Shown here: positions 37,358 to 46,028 of the stretch, piece after piece
Position numbering within the stretch: the stretch's first letter is position 1
Layout of the letters: the number at the start of each line of letters is the position of its first letter
Source of the DNA: Methanospirillum hungatei JF-1
GTDB lineage: Archaea; Halobacteriota; Methanomicrobia; Methanomicrobiales; Methanospirillaceae
Assembly: GCF_000013445.1 (NCBI RefSeq)
Contig: NC_007796.1
Span: forward strand, 558,001 to 622,000
Direction of reading: 5' to 3'
Length of the DNA stretch: 64,000 nt
Position numbers and translations under genes: made by a program
Notes under the pieces: generated by a model
The model's input: only the letters and a program-made list of their open reading frames with translations
What the model was told of the DNA's origin: nothing
Databases searched by the model: none

Positions 37358-38173
37358 ATGCACGAGCGACATGAAATTTTTAACAAACTCCAGGGCGAAA
37401 CTCTGGTTCGAAAAGGATTATTTGACCGGTATAATGAGCGCCCGCTCATGCGAATTCTTCCTGAACTGAATGTCATCAAGATCGGCGGACATGGGATCAT
37501 TGATTATGGCCGCGATGTTGTTCTCCCCCTGGTAGATGAGATTGGTGCTCTCTCAAAGGAACATCAGGTGATGATCATCACCGGAGGAGGAGTCCGCGTC
37601 CGGCATATCATGGATATCGGGCTTGACCTTGGAATGCCAACCGGGGTACTCGCAGAACTGACCAGTAAGATCTCTGAACAGAACGCAATGATGCTTGCAA
37701 CACTTCTCGCGCCTTACAAAGCGAAACGAATACACACCAGTGATCTTCTGGAGCTCCCGACACTTCTTGGCATGGGCGCTCTCCCGGTTACGCATGGAAC
37801 TCCCCCTTATGGTTTGTATGAACACCCTTCAGAGCGCACGAATGGTGGTATCCCTCCCCACCGGACTGATACCGGTGCCTTTCTTGCAGCAGAAGTCCTC
37901 GGGGCGAAAAGCTGTATTCTTGCAAAGAATGTAGACGGGCTCTATGACAAGCATCCCCTGAAATTTCCTGATGCAGAACTCATTCCTGATATTTCCGCAA
38001 GTGAATTGATTGCAATGGATATGGAAGATCTTGTTCTTGAACGAAAACTCGTCGAACTGATGCTTGAGTGTCGGAATGTCAAAGAAGTTCAGATAGTGAA
38101 CGGACATAAACCCGGAATGATAACCAGGGCAGTCAAAGGCGAAAAGGTTGGAACCATTATCCGTGCTCAGTAA
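37358..38173 (+). CDS. Molybdenum/tungsten storage-type protein (MosA/MosB-like amino-acid kinase fold)
   Basis: A 271-residue protein of the amino-acid-kinase superfamily. Its closest recognisable relatives are the two subunits of Azotobacter molybdenum storage protein, which use ATP to pack polyoxomolybdate or tungstate inside a cage. Shared blocks are RILPELNVIKIGGHGIIDYG, PLVDEIGALSKEHQV, ITGGGVRVRH, GMPTGVLAELTSKISEQNA, PPHRTDTGAFLAAE, NVDGLYDKHP and the ending VQIVNGHKPGMITRA with GEKVGTIIRA. Only one gene is present, so the cage would be a homo-oligomer. A uridylate-kinase-like enzyme is the alternative, but the N-terminal match and the nearby transporters favour storage. Confidence 0.78.
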   Translation: MHERHEIFNKLQGETLVRKGLFDRYNERPLMRILPELNVIKIGGHGIIDYGRDVVLPLVDEIGALSKEHQVMIITGGGVRVRHIMDIGLDLGMPTGVLAELTSKISEQNAMMLATLLAPYKAKRIHTSDLLELPTLLGMGALPVTHGTPPYGLYEHPSERTNGGIPPHRTDTGAFLAAEVLGAKSCILAKNVDGLYDKHPLKFPDAELIPDISASELIAMDMEDLVLERKLVELMLECRNVKEVQIVNGHKPGMITRAVKGEKVGTIIRAQ

Positions 38174-38323
38174 TAGACACCTGGTGTGTTACCCAAATCG
38201 GGACTATTCATAGTCCATTTTCTGAACCTGCGGGTATGCCGGTTCAGCCATCAGGTGATGTTGATTGATGATTTCATTTTTAATTCTAAACACTCCTATA
38301 AGCGTAAGGAACAAATATCTGAT

Positions 38324-38605
38324 ATGGATATGCTGCTCTATACCGGATACATCGGGGGGATATGCACAACAATTGCATTTCTTCCCCAGGTTGTCAAGAC
38401 ATGGAAAAGCAGGTCGGCACATGACCTCTCCTGGGGACTCTTATTCCTGCTTCTTATCGGTGTCTTTCTCTGGATGATTTACGGAATAGTCAGTGCCGAT
38501 ATTCCGGTCATGCTTGCAAATGGAGTAACAAGTGTATTCATCGTCTCAATCGTGGGGATGAAATGGTGGTTTGATCACCGGTTGGCTGGGAAAGCAGGTA
38601 AATAA
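38324..38605 (+). CDS. SemiSWEET/PQ-loop membrane protein
   Basis: A 93-residue protein with three membrane helices: LLYTGYIGGICTTIAFLPQV, LSWGLLFLLLIGVFLWMIYG and PVMLANGVTSVFIVSIVGMK. This is the MtN3/SemiSWEET triple-helix unit, including the PQ motif (FLPQVVKTWKSRSAHDLS). Such units dimerise to carry sugars or other small solutes. I chose the ATG next to the first helix; the upstream extension is not hydrophobic and lacks homology-like features. Its stop directly abuts the stop of the convergent MOT1-like gene. Confidence 0.83.
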   Translation: MDMLLYTGYIGGICTTIAFLPQVVKTWKSRSAHDLSWGLLFLLLIGVFLWMIYGIVSADIPVMLANGVTSVFIVSIVGMKWWFDHRLAGKAGK

Positions 38606-39736
38606 CTACTGCTGTCTCGTTTTCAGATGTTCTTTTCGGTATATCAGTATCCAGGCCAGAATCAGCCCTGCACAAAACCCTATCGCAAGACCAAACAGGA
38701 CCGCTAGTACCGCAATAAGGCCGGTAATCCAATAATTATCTGTTTTTAGTCCGTGCTTTGCAAGTTCAACGGCAACCACAATGAGAAGGACTCCGAACAT
38801 CCCAACAGGAAGGGCATCGGTAATTTCCGGGTCTGCACAGAGTATTCCTATAAGAAAAAGAAGTATTCCCCCAAGTATTAATGAAAGCCCGCCCCTGGCA
38901 CCAAACCGGTAATGGGCCGCCAGCCCTCCTGCTCCATGACACATGGGAAATCCTCCGAATAGTGATGCTGACAGACTCATCATGCCGACCGTTTTACAGA
39001 TTTTATCCGGGTTCATCTCTCTTTTAAACAAATCATGTGCCAGAAGAGATGTCGCAAGTATTGCATTTGTCAGGGTCAGGGGGAGCTGAGGAGGAACAAA
39101 ATGAATTGTTGCATTAAAAAAATCTTCAGGTGATGGAATCTGAAGATTGGGGACAGGAATGGAGATGAAGGTTGGAAATCCTGCACTGAGGAAAGCTACG
39201 ATAAAGCCTGAAATAATGATGGTCAGCGCAGAGAGATCCGGAATTTTTACAAATCTCGTACTAATTAAAAATCCGGCTACAATCCCTACCGATATGAGTG
39301 CAAAAGGTATATCCGGGAGAATAAATCCCGGAATTGCGCTTTTAATGAAAATCAGTGCCAGGCCCAGCTGAACTCCCCTGATAACCGGTTCAGGAATAAT
39401 CTGTCTGACACGGTCCATCCAACCAAAAAACCCGATGCACAGACATATGATACCCATTACAATACCCGACGCTGCTATCAGGTGAGGGGTGACAGACTCA
39501 GCAATGGCAATGGCACCGACTGCTTTGAGCGGTTCAACCGGGATGGGAATTCGATAGTAGAGCCCCGTAATTATGTACCATGCAGCAGCCCACAGAAGCA
39601 TAAGGGAGATATTCATTCCGCATGATACCGAAACGGCAAAAAGAAGTGGAAGGACAGTTCCAAAATTACCTGCCGAACCGGCCAGCTCTGAAAGAAAATA
39701 TGAATATCGGGGAACTGACTGATCAGAGACAGGCAT
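38606..39736 (-). CDS. MOT1-like molybdate/sulfate permease
   Basis: An integral membrane protein of about 376 residues with some ten helices, related to the SulP superfamily and closest to MOT1-type molybdate transporters. Family blocks: ELAGSAGNFGTVLPLLFAVS near the start, PVEPLKAVGAIAIAE, PVIRGVQLGLALIFIKSAIP and GGFPMCHGAGGLAAHYRFGA. The ATG at 39736 has GGAAGA upstream and overlaps the tungstate ATPase gene by 14 bases. It is therefore translated from the same message as the ABC transporter, giving two routes for oxyanion uptake in one operon. Confidence 0.85.
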   Translation of the reverse strand: MPVSDQSVPRYSYFLSELAGSAGNFGTVLPLLFAVSVSCGMNISLMLLWAAAWYIITGLYYRIPIPVEPLKAVGAIAIAESVTPHLIAASGIVMGIICLCIGFFGWMDRVRQIIPEPVIRGVQLGLALIFIKSAIPGFILPDIPFALISVGIVAGFLISTRFVKIPDLSALTIIISGFIVAFLSAGFPTFISIPVPNLQIPSPEDFFNATIHFVPPQLPLTLTNAILATSLLAHDLFKREMNPDKICKTVGMMSLSASLFGGFPMCHGAGGLAAHYRFGARGGLSLILGGILLFLIGILCADPEITDALPVGMFGVLLIVVAVELAKHGLKTDNYWITGLIAVLAVLFGLAIGFCAGLILAWILIYRKEHLKTRQQ

Positions 39737-40817
39737 TATCGTTCTCTTCCGGCATGATGTGGACTGACGGAGCTTTAAATGAAAGCACAACCTCCACCCC
39801 TGGTTTCAGGTCCAATTCACGAATTGACTGCCAGGTTACCTGAACTGAAAGGGCAAGTTCTCCGGATTTTACACTGATAAGGCTGATAATACCAAATGGT
39901 CGCACTGCATCGATTGTTCCAAAGAGAACATTCCGGGCACTTGACCATCGGTCCGGGCCGGTATGCAACGTGATCTCTTCGGGCCGTATGGCCATCCTGA
40001 TCTGGGTTCCTACGGGGATGTCACCAATTGCATGGATCTCGATTCCATGTGACAGAATAACTGACATTCCCTCTTCCTTTCTTATGACTTTTCCAGGGAG
40101 AATGTTCCCCATCCCGATAAATTTTGCAACGTCAACAGAACAGGGACGGGTAAATACATCAAAAATGGTCCCGGACTGAATAAATCGTCCATTCATCATG
40201 ACCGCGACCCGATCAGCAAGCCGTTGCCCCTGCATGAGGTCATGGGTAGACATGATGACAGTCGTGCCAAGTTCCTTATTATAATAGCGGATGAGATCTT
40301 CGATAATATCGGTTGAAACAGGATCAAGGTTGGCAGTAGGCTCATCAAGAATCAGGATATCAGGTTCGGTTACCATTATCCTGGCCAAAGATATCCGTTG
40401 TTTTTCTCCACCGGAGAGGGTCGTTGCTTTCCGGTTTTCATACCCTGAAAGCCCGATTTCATCCAGCTTCTGCAGGATTTTCTCATTTATCGCCTCTTTT
40501 CCAAAACCCCGGTACCAAAGACCGATCGCGATGTTATGGTACACCGATTCCCTGAAGGCAATAGGATTTTGAAAGACCATACCGATGCGTCTTCGGACCG
40601 GGTCAGTCTCCGAAACATGGGTGAGGGATTTCCCTTCTAACAGGACCTCTCCTGATGTTGGTTTTTGAAGAAGTCCGAGAATTCTCAGCAATGTGGTTTT
40701 TCCCTGTCCTGAAGGTCCGATGATTGCAAAGATCTCTCCTTTCCTGATTGTTTCAGTTACACCGGTCAGGACGGGATTTCCATCAAATTCTTTCGTGATA
40801 TTTCTGATGTCAATCAT
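39723..40817 (-). CDS. tupC: Tungstate/molybdate ABC transporter ATPase with TOBE domain
   Basis: The ATP-binding subunit drives tungstate import. It has Walker A (GPSGQGKTT), the signature LSGGEKQR, Walker B (DILILDEPTANLDP) and the switch histidine (MSTHDL). After about residue 240 a C-terminal TOBE/MOP-like region (MAIRPEEITLH, VLFGTIDAVRPFG, ALSVQVTWQSIRELDL) could bind oxyanion and shut the pump when the cell is replete. The start has AGGAACGAG upstream and lies 7 bases after the permease stop. Sequence alone does not separate Tup from Wtp types; the permease and binding protein favour Tup. Confidence 0.88.
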   Translation of the reverse strand: MIDIRNITKEFDGNPVLTGVTETIRKGEIFAIIGPSGQGKTTLLRILGLLQKPTSGEVLLEGKSLTHVSETDPVRRRIGMVFQNPIAFRESVYHNIAIGLWYRGFGKEAINEKILQKLDEIGLSGYENRKATTLSGGEKQRISLARIMVTEPDILILDEPTANLDPVSTDIIEDLIRYYNKELGTTVIMSTHDLMQGQRLADRVAVMMNGRFIQSGTIFDVFTRPCSVDVAKFIGMGNILPGKVIRKEEGMSVILSHGIEIHAIGDIPVGTQIRMAIRPEEITLHTGPDRWSSARNVLFGTIDAVRPFGIISLISVKSGELALSVQVTWQSIRELDLKPGVEVVLSFKAPSVHIMPEENDNACL

Positions 40818-40824
40818 CTCGTTC

Positions 40825-41511
40825 CTACCTGTTCTGTACCAGTCCCATGAAGAGATTGATAATAAGCGCAATGGCCAGAAGAATAATTCCAAGAGCCAAT
40901 GAAAGATTAAAATTTCCCATTGATGTCTGCAGGGATATTGCGGTGGTAAGCACTCGTGTATGACCTTTAATATTACCACCAATCATAATTGCTGTGCCGA
41001 CTTCAGAAATCGCCCGTGAAAAACCCACAATAACTGCAGCCATGATGGCAAATCGCGCTTCACGAAGATGACTTTTTAAAAACTGGAACCGTGATGCTCC
41101 AAGTGATCGGATGGTATCGGTAATAATCGGGTCTATCGCCTGAAGTGCTGCAATTGTGAGGCCGGCCATAATCGGGATGATAAGGATGGTTTGACCAAAT
41201 ATCATACCATTCGGTGTAAATAACCATTTTAAATCTCCAAGTGGTCCGGATCTTGAAAGAAGCATATAACAGAGGAGACCAACAATGACCGTAGGAAGTG
41301 CATACAGAGTTTGTATAACACTAATCAGTGCCTTTTTTCCATGAAATTCCCTGAAGGTGATAGCTGCTCCAAGCGGTATTGCAATAATGGTACTGATCAA
41401 TACCGAAGAAAAGGTTATATGCAGAGTTCTGATTGTTATGTTCAGCACTTCAGGATCTGCGGTCAGTATGAGATGAAATGCAGTCTCAATACCGGTAAGC
41501 AGATCGTTCAT
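40825..41511 (-). CDS. tupB: Tungstate ABC transporter permease
   Basis: A 228-residue inner-membrane permease with about five helices. The ABC permease loop that docks on the ATPase is visible as EARFAIMAAVIVGFSRAISEVG, with the EAA-type Gly. The opening (LNITIRTLHITFSSVLIST) and LLSRSGPLGDLKWLFTPNGM fit the TupB class. It lies 37 bases after the binding-protein gene and just before the ATPase, so the three genes form one operon. Confidence 0.9.
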   Translation of the reverse strand: MNDLLTGIETAFHLILTADPEVLNITIRTLHITFSSVLISTIIAIPLGAAITFREFHGKKALISVIQTLYALPTVIVGLLCYMLLSRSGPLGDLKWLFTPNGMIFGQTILIIPIMAGLTIAALQAIDPIITDTIRSLGASRFQFLKSHLREARFAIMAAVIVGFSRAISEVGTAIMIGGNIKGHTRVLTTAISLQTSMGNFNLSLALGIILLAIALIINLFMGLVQNR

Positions 41512-41548
41512 AATAATAATTGTTGTGAAAAGAAAAGAACGGTGTGGA

Positions 41549-42472
41549 TTATGCCACCTTGTCGGTGGTCTCTTCCACGGTCACGCCCATTACTTCTGCA
41601 CTACCCCGTCCGGGGTTAAAGTATGGTACCCCGTTCTTTTCGACTCCATAGGTCGAGAGGATATCCTGGACTTCATCACTGATCATGAAGTTGATCCACT
41701 TCTTTGCCATCTCAGTGTTGACATCCGGACATTTCTCTTCAGATACACGCATGACCGCATAGACATTCAGGAAGTTCTCATCATTTTCAACCAGTGGGAC
41801 AAGTGAGAGGTTGCTCTCGAAGGTTCCCCAGGAGGCTGAGTCAGTTAAGGTGTACCCCTGAAGTTCGTCTGTCATGGTAAGGGTTGGGCCCATACCTGCG
41901 CCAGCTTCACGGTACCATTCTGAGGAGTTGATCTCTGCATAGTCATACCCGCCCCATTTCCACAGGAGTTTCTCACGTGAATGGGTTCCGGAATTATCTC
42001 CACGGGATACGAAAACGACGCTTGGATCCTCTGCAGTTGCCTTCTCAATTGCCATGAAGGCTGCTGTTCCGTTCAGTCCGGCTACCTTTGCCGGGTCATT
42101 TTCCGGTCCGACTAAAAGGAAGTAGTTGTACCCGAAGACACGACGATCGACACCGAATCCTTCATCAATAAACTTGTCTTCTGCAACACGGTCGTGAACC
42201 ATCACAATATCTGCATCACAGTTTTTTGCAATTTCAATAGCCTGGCCGGTTCCAACAGCTACATGTTCTACTGTTGCACCGGTCTCTTCCTTGAATTTCT
42301 CTTCAAGAAGATCAAGAAGCTTGGTTGCGTCAAGACTCGTTGTGGTTGCGATGAGAAGACGGTCTGCACTATGTTCTCCGAGATTATCAACCTTTTCTGC
42401 AGATACTGCCCCACAGAAAAGCATTGCCCCCAGCACAAGAGCAATGATCCCAAACGATAATTTACCGATCAT
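41549..42472 (-). CDS. tupA: Tungstate-binding protein TupA
   Basis: The extracytoplasmic substrate-binding protein, 307 residues, with a signal peptide (IGKLSFGIIALVLGAMLFCG then AVSA). The TupA oxyanion-binding motifs are present: TTTSLDATKLLD and SRGDNSGTHSREK. These bind tungstate very tightly and distinguish it from molybdate- and sulfate-binding ModA and CysP. It heads the operon tupA-tupB-tupC-MOT1. There is no ribosome binding site, and a TATA box about 30 bases upstream suggests a leaderless message. Confidence 0.92.
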   Translation of the reverse strand: MIGKLSFGIIALVLGAMLFCGAVSAEKVDNLGEHSADRLLIATTTSLDATKLLDLLEEKFKEETGATVEHVAVGTGQAIEIAKNCDADIVMVHDRVAEDKFIDEGFGVDRRVFGYNYFLLVGPENDPAKVAGLNGTAAFMAIEKATAEDPSVVFVSRGDNSGTHSREKLLWKWGGYDYAEINSSEWYREAGAGMGPTLTMTDELQGYTLTDSASWGTFESNLSLVPLVENDENFLNVYAVMRVSEEKCPDVNTEMAKKWINFMISDEVQDILSTYGVEKNGVPYFNPGRGSAEVMGVTVEETTDKVA

Positions 42473-42823
42473 GCAATACGAGATCGTCGTGTAATAATAT
42501 ATATTTGTTTAATTGTCCTCTTGAGTAAAACAATTGTTCAATCAACTGTAATACCAATTGATTTTAATGTCGGGTGACAGAAAATACCGAATAATTCTCC
42601 ATATATTCTTCATATTTTCCCGCTCATTATGAATTCATGGGTATGGATCATTCCTGCTCAATGAATAAATTTTTATTATTCCTTGTTGACTGGTATTTCA
42701 TACCGAAAAAGACATCCTGTTAAGAGGTATTATGAGATACTCTGGAAAAAAATTCATGCGTTCTATTGATATTATAAATTTCTTTAAATTATAGTATGGG
42801 AGATCCAGTCTGTTTAGCTGCAT
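42473..42823. promoter_or_regulatory. Divergent control region between tupA and alkA
   Basis: A 350-base A+T-rich spacer. It holds ATACCAATTG (42551-42560) and the dyad GGTAT-TTC-ATACC (42692-42704) inside ACTGGTATTTCA (42689-42700); both resemble parts of the inverted repeat before the storage-protein gene. These are candidate operators for a tungstate/molybdate regulator. No gene is seen here. Confidence 0.45.
42495..42506 (-). promoter_or_regulatory. TATA box of the tungstate operon
   Basis: Read on the minus strand it is AAATATATATTA, centred about 28 bases before the tupA ATG. That spacing would start transcription only a few bases before the start codon, so the message should be leaderless. 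Confidence 0.55.
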
Positions 42824-43753
42824 ATGAACCCGATCCCATTGTATCCAAAATACCCCTTCTCTCTGCATTGGAGCGCGATTATTTTCTCAAACCATGATCC
42901 CATGGTCCGCACCTATAGTAATCATGCTTTCAGTTTTACGGCTCTTCTTTCAAATGGCCCGTTTGTTCTAACTGTGAATCAGACTGACCCTTTTGAAAAA
43001 ACTCCACTTACTCTCTCAATATGGTCAGATAAAGCGGTACGTGCGCAAGATACCTGTGAAGCATCAGACCTCATCACCTGGTATTTTGCCTTAAATGATA
43101 ATCTTATGGATTTTCTGGATGCCATATGTTCTGATCCGGTTATGAAAAGTCTTGCTCACCGGCTGGATGGCCTTCGTAGTCCGGCTACACCTACCGTATT
43201 TGAAGCACTCATAGATTCGGTTATAGAACAACAGATCTCCCTGTCTGTTGCACGCTCTCTTGAGTACCGGTTTATCAGACAATTTGGGAGAACCTGCTTT
43301 GTGAATGGAGATCTGCATTATTGTTATCCTCTTCCAGAAGATCTTGCCGGACTAGAACCATCAGACTTTCGAAGATGTGGATTTACGTCGCGTAAAGGTG
43401 AATATATCCGGGATATCTCAAGGAGTATCGAGAAAGGAAACCTTGATCTGGAATCATTCAAAAAAGTCAGAGACAATGCTGATATCGTTGAGGCTCTTTG
43501 TCAGATTCGAGGGATTGGCAGATGGACTGCTGAACTGACGATGCTTCGGGGACTTCACCGGATGGATGCATTTCCTGCAGATGACATCGCTCTTCGCCGG
43601 ATGATATCCCGTTGGTATCATAATGGTAAAAAAATATCTGCATCTGAAGCTGTAAAAACTGCTGAACAGTGGGGCGAATATAAAGGACTCGCGTCATTTT
43701 ACCTGGAAGTTGCCGAGTATTGCGGTATTATTCCTGGTGTCCGGTCTATCTGA
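42824..43753 (+). CDS. DNA-3-methyladenine glycosylase II (AlkA-like)
   Basis: A 309-residue base-excision repair enzyme that removes alkylated purines. The N-terminal 110 residues form the AlkA beta domain. The HhH-GPD domain follows, with VIEQQISLSVARSLEYRFI, the hairpin QIRGIGRWTAELTMLRGL, and the catalytic Asp in DAFPADDIALRR. A short C-terminal helix ends the protein. It is a single-gene unit, divergent from the tungstate operon. Whether it accepts other lesions cannot be told from sequence. Confidence 0.9.
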   Translation: MNPIPLYPKYPFSLHWSAIIFSNHDPMVRTYSNHAFSFTALLSNGPFVLTVNQTDPFEKTPLTLSIWSDKAVRAQDTCEASDLITWYFALNDNLMDFLDAICSDPVMKSLAHRLDGLRSPATPTVFEALIDSVIEQQISLSVARSLEYRFIRQFGRTCFVNGDLHYCYPLPEDLAGLEPSDFRRCGFTSRKGEYIRDISRSIEKGNLDLESFKKVRDNADIVEALCQIRGIGRWTAELTMLRGLHRMDAFPADDIALRRMISRWYHNGKKISASEAVKTAEQWGEYKGLASFYLEVAEYCGIIPGVRSI

Positions 43754-43791
43754 GAACACTCTTTCAATATCCGAAGAGACGAAATGATATC

Positions 43792-43965
43792 ATGGATGTG
43801 AAAACTTCAAACATCATCACCATGGTAGCCGGTGTCATATTCGTTCTCCTCGGAATAAATAACATCATGCAGGGAACAGCCTGGTGGCGTTATATCACTT
43901 TTGTTATCGGTATTATTATCCTTGCTCTCGGAGCCTATGGATATAAAACAGGAAAGAGGTTTTAA
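43792..43965 (+). CDS. Small two-helix membrane protein
   Basis: A 57-residue protein with two membrane helices (IITMVAGVIFVLLGINNIMQ and YITFVIGIIILALGAYGYKT). I do not recognise a family. The start is preceded by the end of alkA by about 40 bases, so it could be co-transcribed with it. Its stop overlaps the stop of convergent moaE by 4 bases. Confidence 0.62.
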   Translation: MDVKTSNIITMVAGVIFVLLGINNIMQGTAWWRYITFVIGIIILALGAYGYKTGKRF

Positions 43966-44369
43966 CTTCCCTCTTCCTTTGAAAAATGCCAGGACTCTCC
44001 GTTTTTACAGATGTCTTTCTTCCAGATAGGGACGAATGCTTTAATCTGCTCTAATATCCATGAACAGGCTGCAAATCCTTCCTGCCGGTGAGATACACCA
44101 ACGACGATGACCAATATCGTCTCGGTCAGTTCCATCCGTCCGACCCGGTGCACGATATCAACGGTATTCAGGTGATAATCGGCGGTTGCCTGCTTTGCTA
44201 TCGTATTCAGGTCAGATAATGCAACCTCTTCACACACATCAAGGTCAAGTGCTTCTATGCCATCATCCCTGACCGTTCCGATAAAGGTAACAATCCCTCC
44301 GGTCTCGGGTTTCTTTGCTGATTCAATGAATTTGTACGGATCAATCGGGTCACGGGTAATCGCAATCAT
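43962..44369 (-). CDS. moaE: Molybdopterin synthase catalytic subunit MoaE
   Basis: MoaE transfers sulfur from thiocarboxylated MoaD to precursor Z, making molybdopterin (tungstopterin in many methanogens). The 135-residue protein has GGIVTFIGTVRD, VHRVGRMELTETILVIVVG, SHRQEGFAACSWILEQIK and the active-site lysine motif PIWKKD. It is the last gene of the ycaO-tfuA-moeB-moaD-moaE operon, 2 bases after moaD. Confidence 0.93.
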   Translation of the reverse strand: MIAITRDPIDPYKFIESAKKPETGGIVTFIGTVRDDGIEALDLDVCEEVALSDLNTIAKQATADYHLNTVDIVHRVGRMELTETILVIVVGVSHRQEGFAACSWILEQIKAFVPIWKKDICKNGESWHFSKEEGS

Positions 44370-44371
44370 CG

Positions 44372-44647
44372 TTATCCTCCTGAAACCGGCGGGAAGAGAA
44401 TGATCAGATCACCATCTGCGAGTGGAACTGATTCTGCCTCCATCGGTGAAATACGGGTATCATGATGCATGATCATAACATAACTTCTGATATTGTGTGC
44501 AGTATCAACGAGCAGCTCAGCATCCGGACCATCTCCTGCAAGAGCTCTGACCGCATCATGAATCGTTGATCCTTCCGGAAGGTCAAGGGTTTGTTCTTCT
44601 CCAAATGCATCCCTGAATCGTGCATAACACCGAATCGTAACCTTCAT
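44372..44647 (-). CDS. moaD: Molybdopterin synthase sulfur carrier MoaD
   Basis: A 91-residue ubiquitin-fold protein whose C-terminal Gly-Gly (LFPPVSGG) is adenylated by MoeB and then carries sulfur as a thiocarboxylate to MoaE. The beta-grasp strands VTIRCYARFRDAFGE and DGDLIILFPP are clear. It overlaps moeB by 4 bases (ATGA). The same C-terminus could in principle donate sulfur to other acceptors. Confidence 0.92.
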   Translation of the reverse strand: MKVTIRCYARFRDAFGEEQTLDLPEGSTIHDAVRALAGDGPDAELLVDTAHNIRSYVMIMHHDTRISPMEAESVPLADGDLIILFPPVSGG

Positions 44648-45396
44648 TCATTATCTCCTTTATAAGAACATACCGGACAGTTCTTCCGCTTACCAATCGT
44701 TAAAAATTCACTTCTACCCGCCTGTCCGTCCCAGAGGAATAACCTTCCTGATATCATAGACCCGGTTCCGGTCAGGTATTTTATTGCCTCCATTGCCTGT
44801 ATGGATCCAATAACTCCTGCAACGGCGCCAATAACCGGAACTTTCCCGCCAGGAGGTGCAGCGGGGATAAGGCAGGAAAGGCAGGGGGACTGACCGGGGA
44901 GGATGCTCGTCATCTGGCCTGAAAATCCTTCTATCGCTCCATGAATAAATGGAATATCTGCGTTCCAGGCTGATTCATGCAGAATGAACCGTGTTTCATA
45001 GTTATCCAGGGCATCAATGACCACATCTGCGTCTGCAACAAGCCGATCTGCTGATCCCTCATCAATCCGCCCAGGATATGCAACAACCGATGTATCCGGT
45101 GCGAGGCTGCCAAGAGTTGCCTCAGCTGAATATACCTTCTGGAGACCGACAGATGCAGCGGCGTGCAGAAACTGCCGGTTCAGGTTTGACTCCTGAATAC
45201 GATCATCATCGACAATAATCAGTTCTCCAATACCTGCCAGGGCAAGATAGGTTGCTGCAGGTGATCCAAGTCCTCCTGCCCCGGCAATGAGGATTGTGGA
45301 ATTTTCCAGTTTCTTCTGTCCCTCATGGCCGATAAGAGGCAATTGCCTCTCAAATCGGCTGGATAGATATGATGGCGGTATTTTTTTCATGAACAA
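44644..45396 (-). CDS. moeB: MoeB/ThiF-type adenylyltransferase
   Basis: An E1-like enzyme of 250 residues that activates the C-terminus of MoaD with ATP. It has the nucleotide loop AGAGGLGSPAATYLALAG, the arginine finger SNLNRQFLH, DALDNYETR, and two zinc CxxC pairs (CLSC and CPVC). No rhodanese domain is attached. It overlaps the end of tfuA by 10 bases and moaD by 4, so all three are translated as a block. ThiF or HesA function is an alternative, but the neighbours favour MoeB. Confidence 0.9.
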   Translation of the reverse strand: MFMKKIPPSYLSSRFERQLPLIGHEGQKKLENSTILIAGAGGLGSPAATYLALAGIGELIIVDDDRIQESNLNRQFLHAAASVGLQKVYSAEATLGSLAPDTSVVAYPGRIDEGSADRLVADADVVIDALDNYETRFILHESAWNADIPFIHGAIEGFSGQMTSILPGQSPCLSCLIPAAPPGGKVPVIGAVAGVIGSIQAMEAIKYLTGTGSMISGRLFLWDGQAGRSEFLTIGKRKNCPVCSYKGDNE

Positions 45397-46028
45397 AACC
45401 TGTCTCTGATGTACGCAAGGGTTTCTTTTGCGTCTTCCTGCTTTTGATCAATCCGATGTTCTCTGATCCATTTCATCATCTCGTCTGTCCGGTCTGGATC
45501 AAAGGTGCATTCTTTCAGGATGCGTGGCCATGACCGATCCGGATACCAGAGTGACTGTCCGGTTCTCAGGATCTGTTCTGCTTCATCTTCCGTGAAAAAT
45601 CCAGTTCTGACCCCATGCCGGAGGGTGATCCGGATATTTACCAGCGCCTCAGAAAAGGCCATGTTTGTTGTGGGGTCACATATCAGGGCCACTTCATCAT
45701 CTGATTCGATCTCCCCGTCCCGGTACATTCTGAAGATCTCACCAATTCCAATCATGCCAAATGGTTCAAGTTCTGCGGCACGGAGCGCGCCCATGCTTGA
45801 GGCACCGATGACGGTAATTCCATGTTTCATCACTTCAAGGACTTCCCGGTGACCAACGGCGGCATCCTCAAAGAACACTCCATCAATGATTCCAACCACT
45901 CTGGGTCTTATATGTATGATCTCAAGGAGATCAACCCGTCTTACCGGTGGACGGTATTCGGCTGCAAGGATCCTCAGAGCTTCAGGAATCGACAGGCTTG
46001 GTCCCAGGAATATAATTACGTCGTGCAC
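45387..46028 (-). CDS. tfuA: TfuA, partner of YcaO thioamidation
   Basis: TfuA works with YcaO to change the peptide backbone of a glycine in methyl-coenzyme M reductase into a thioamide, probably by handling sulfide. The protein has the family opening DVIIFLGPSLSIPEALRIL, then GIIDGVFFEDAAVGHREVLE, GASSMGALRAAEL and GEIFRMYRDGEIESDDEVAL. The start is unclear: I chose a GTG directly before the conserved region. ATGs at 46067 and 46088 would extend it inside the ycaO coding end. It overlaps ycaO by about 47 bases. Confidence 0.88.
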   Translation of the reverse strand: MHDVIIFLGPSLSIPEALRILAAEYRPPVRRVDLLEIIHIRPRVVGIIDGVFFEDAAVGHREVLEVMKHGITVIGASSMGALRAAELEPFGMIGIGEIFRMYRDGEIESDDEVALICDPTTNMAFSEALVNIRITLRHGVRTGFFTEDEAEQILRTGQSLWYPDRSWPRILKECTFDPDRTDEMMKWIREHRIDQKQEDAKETLAYIRDRFCS

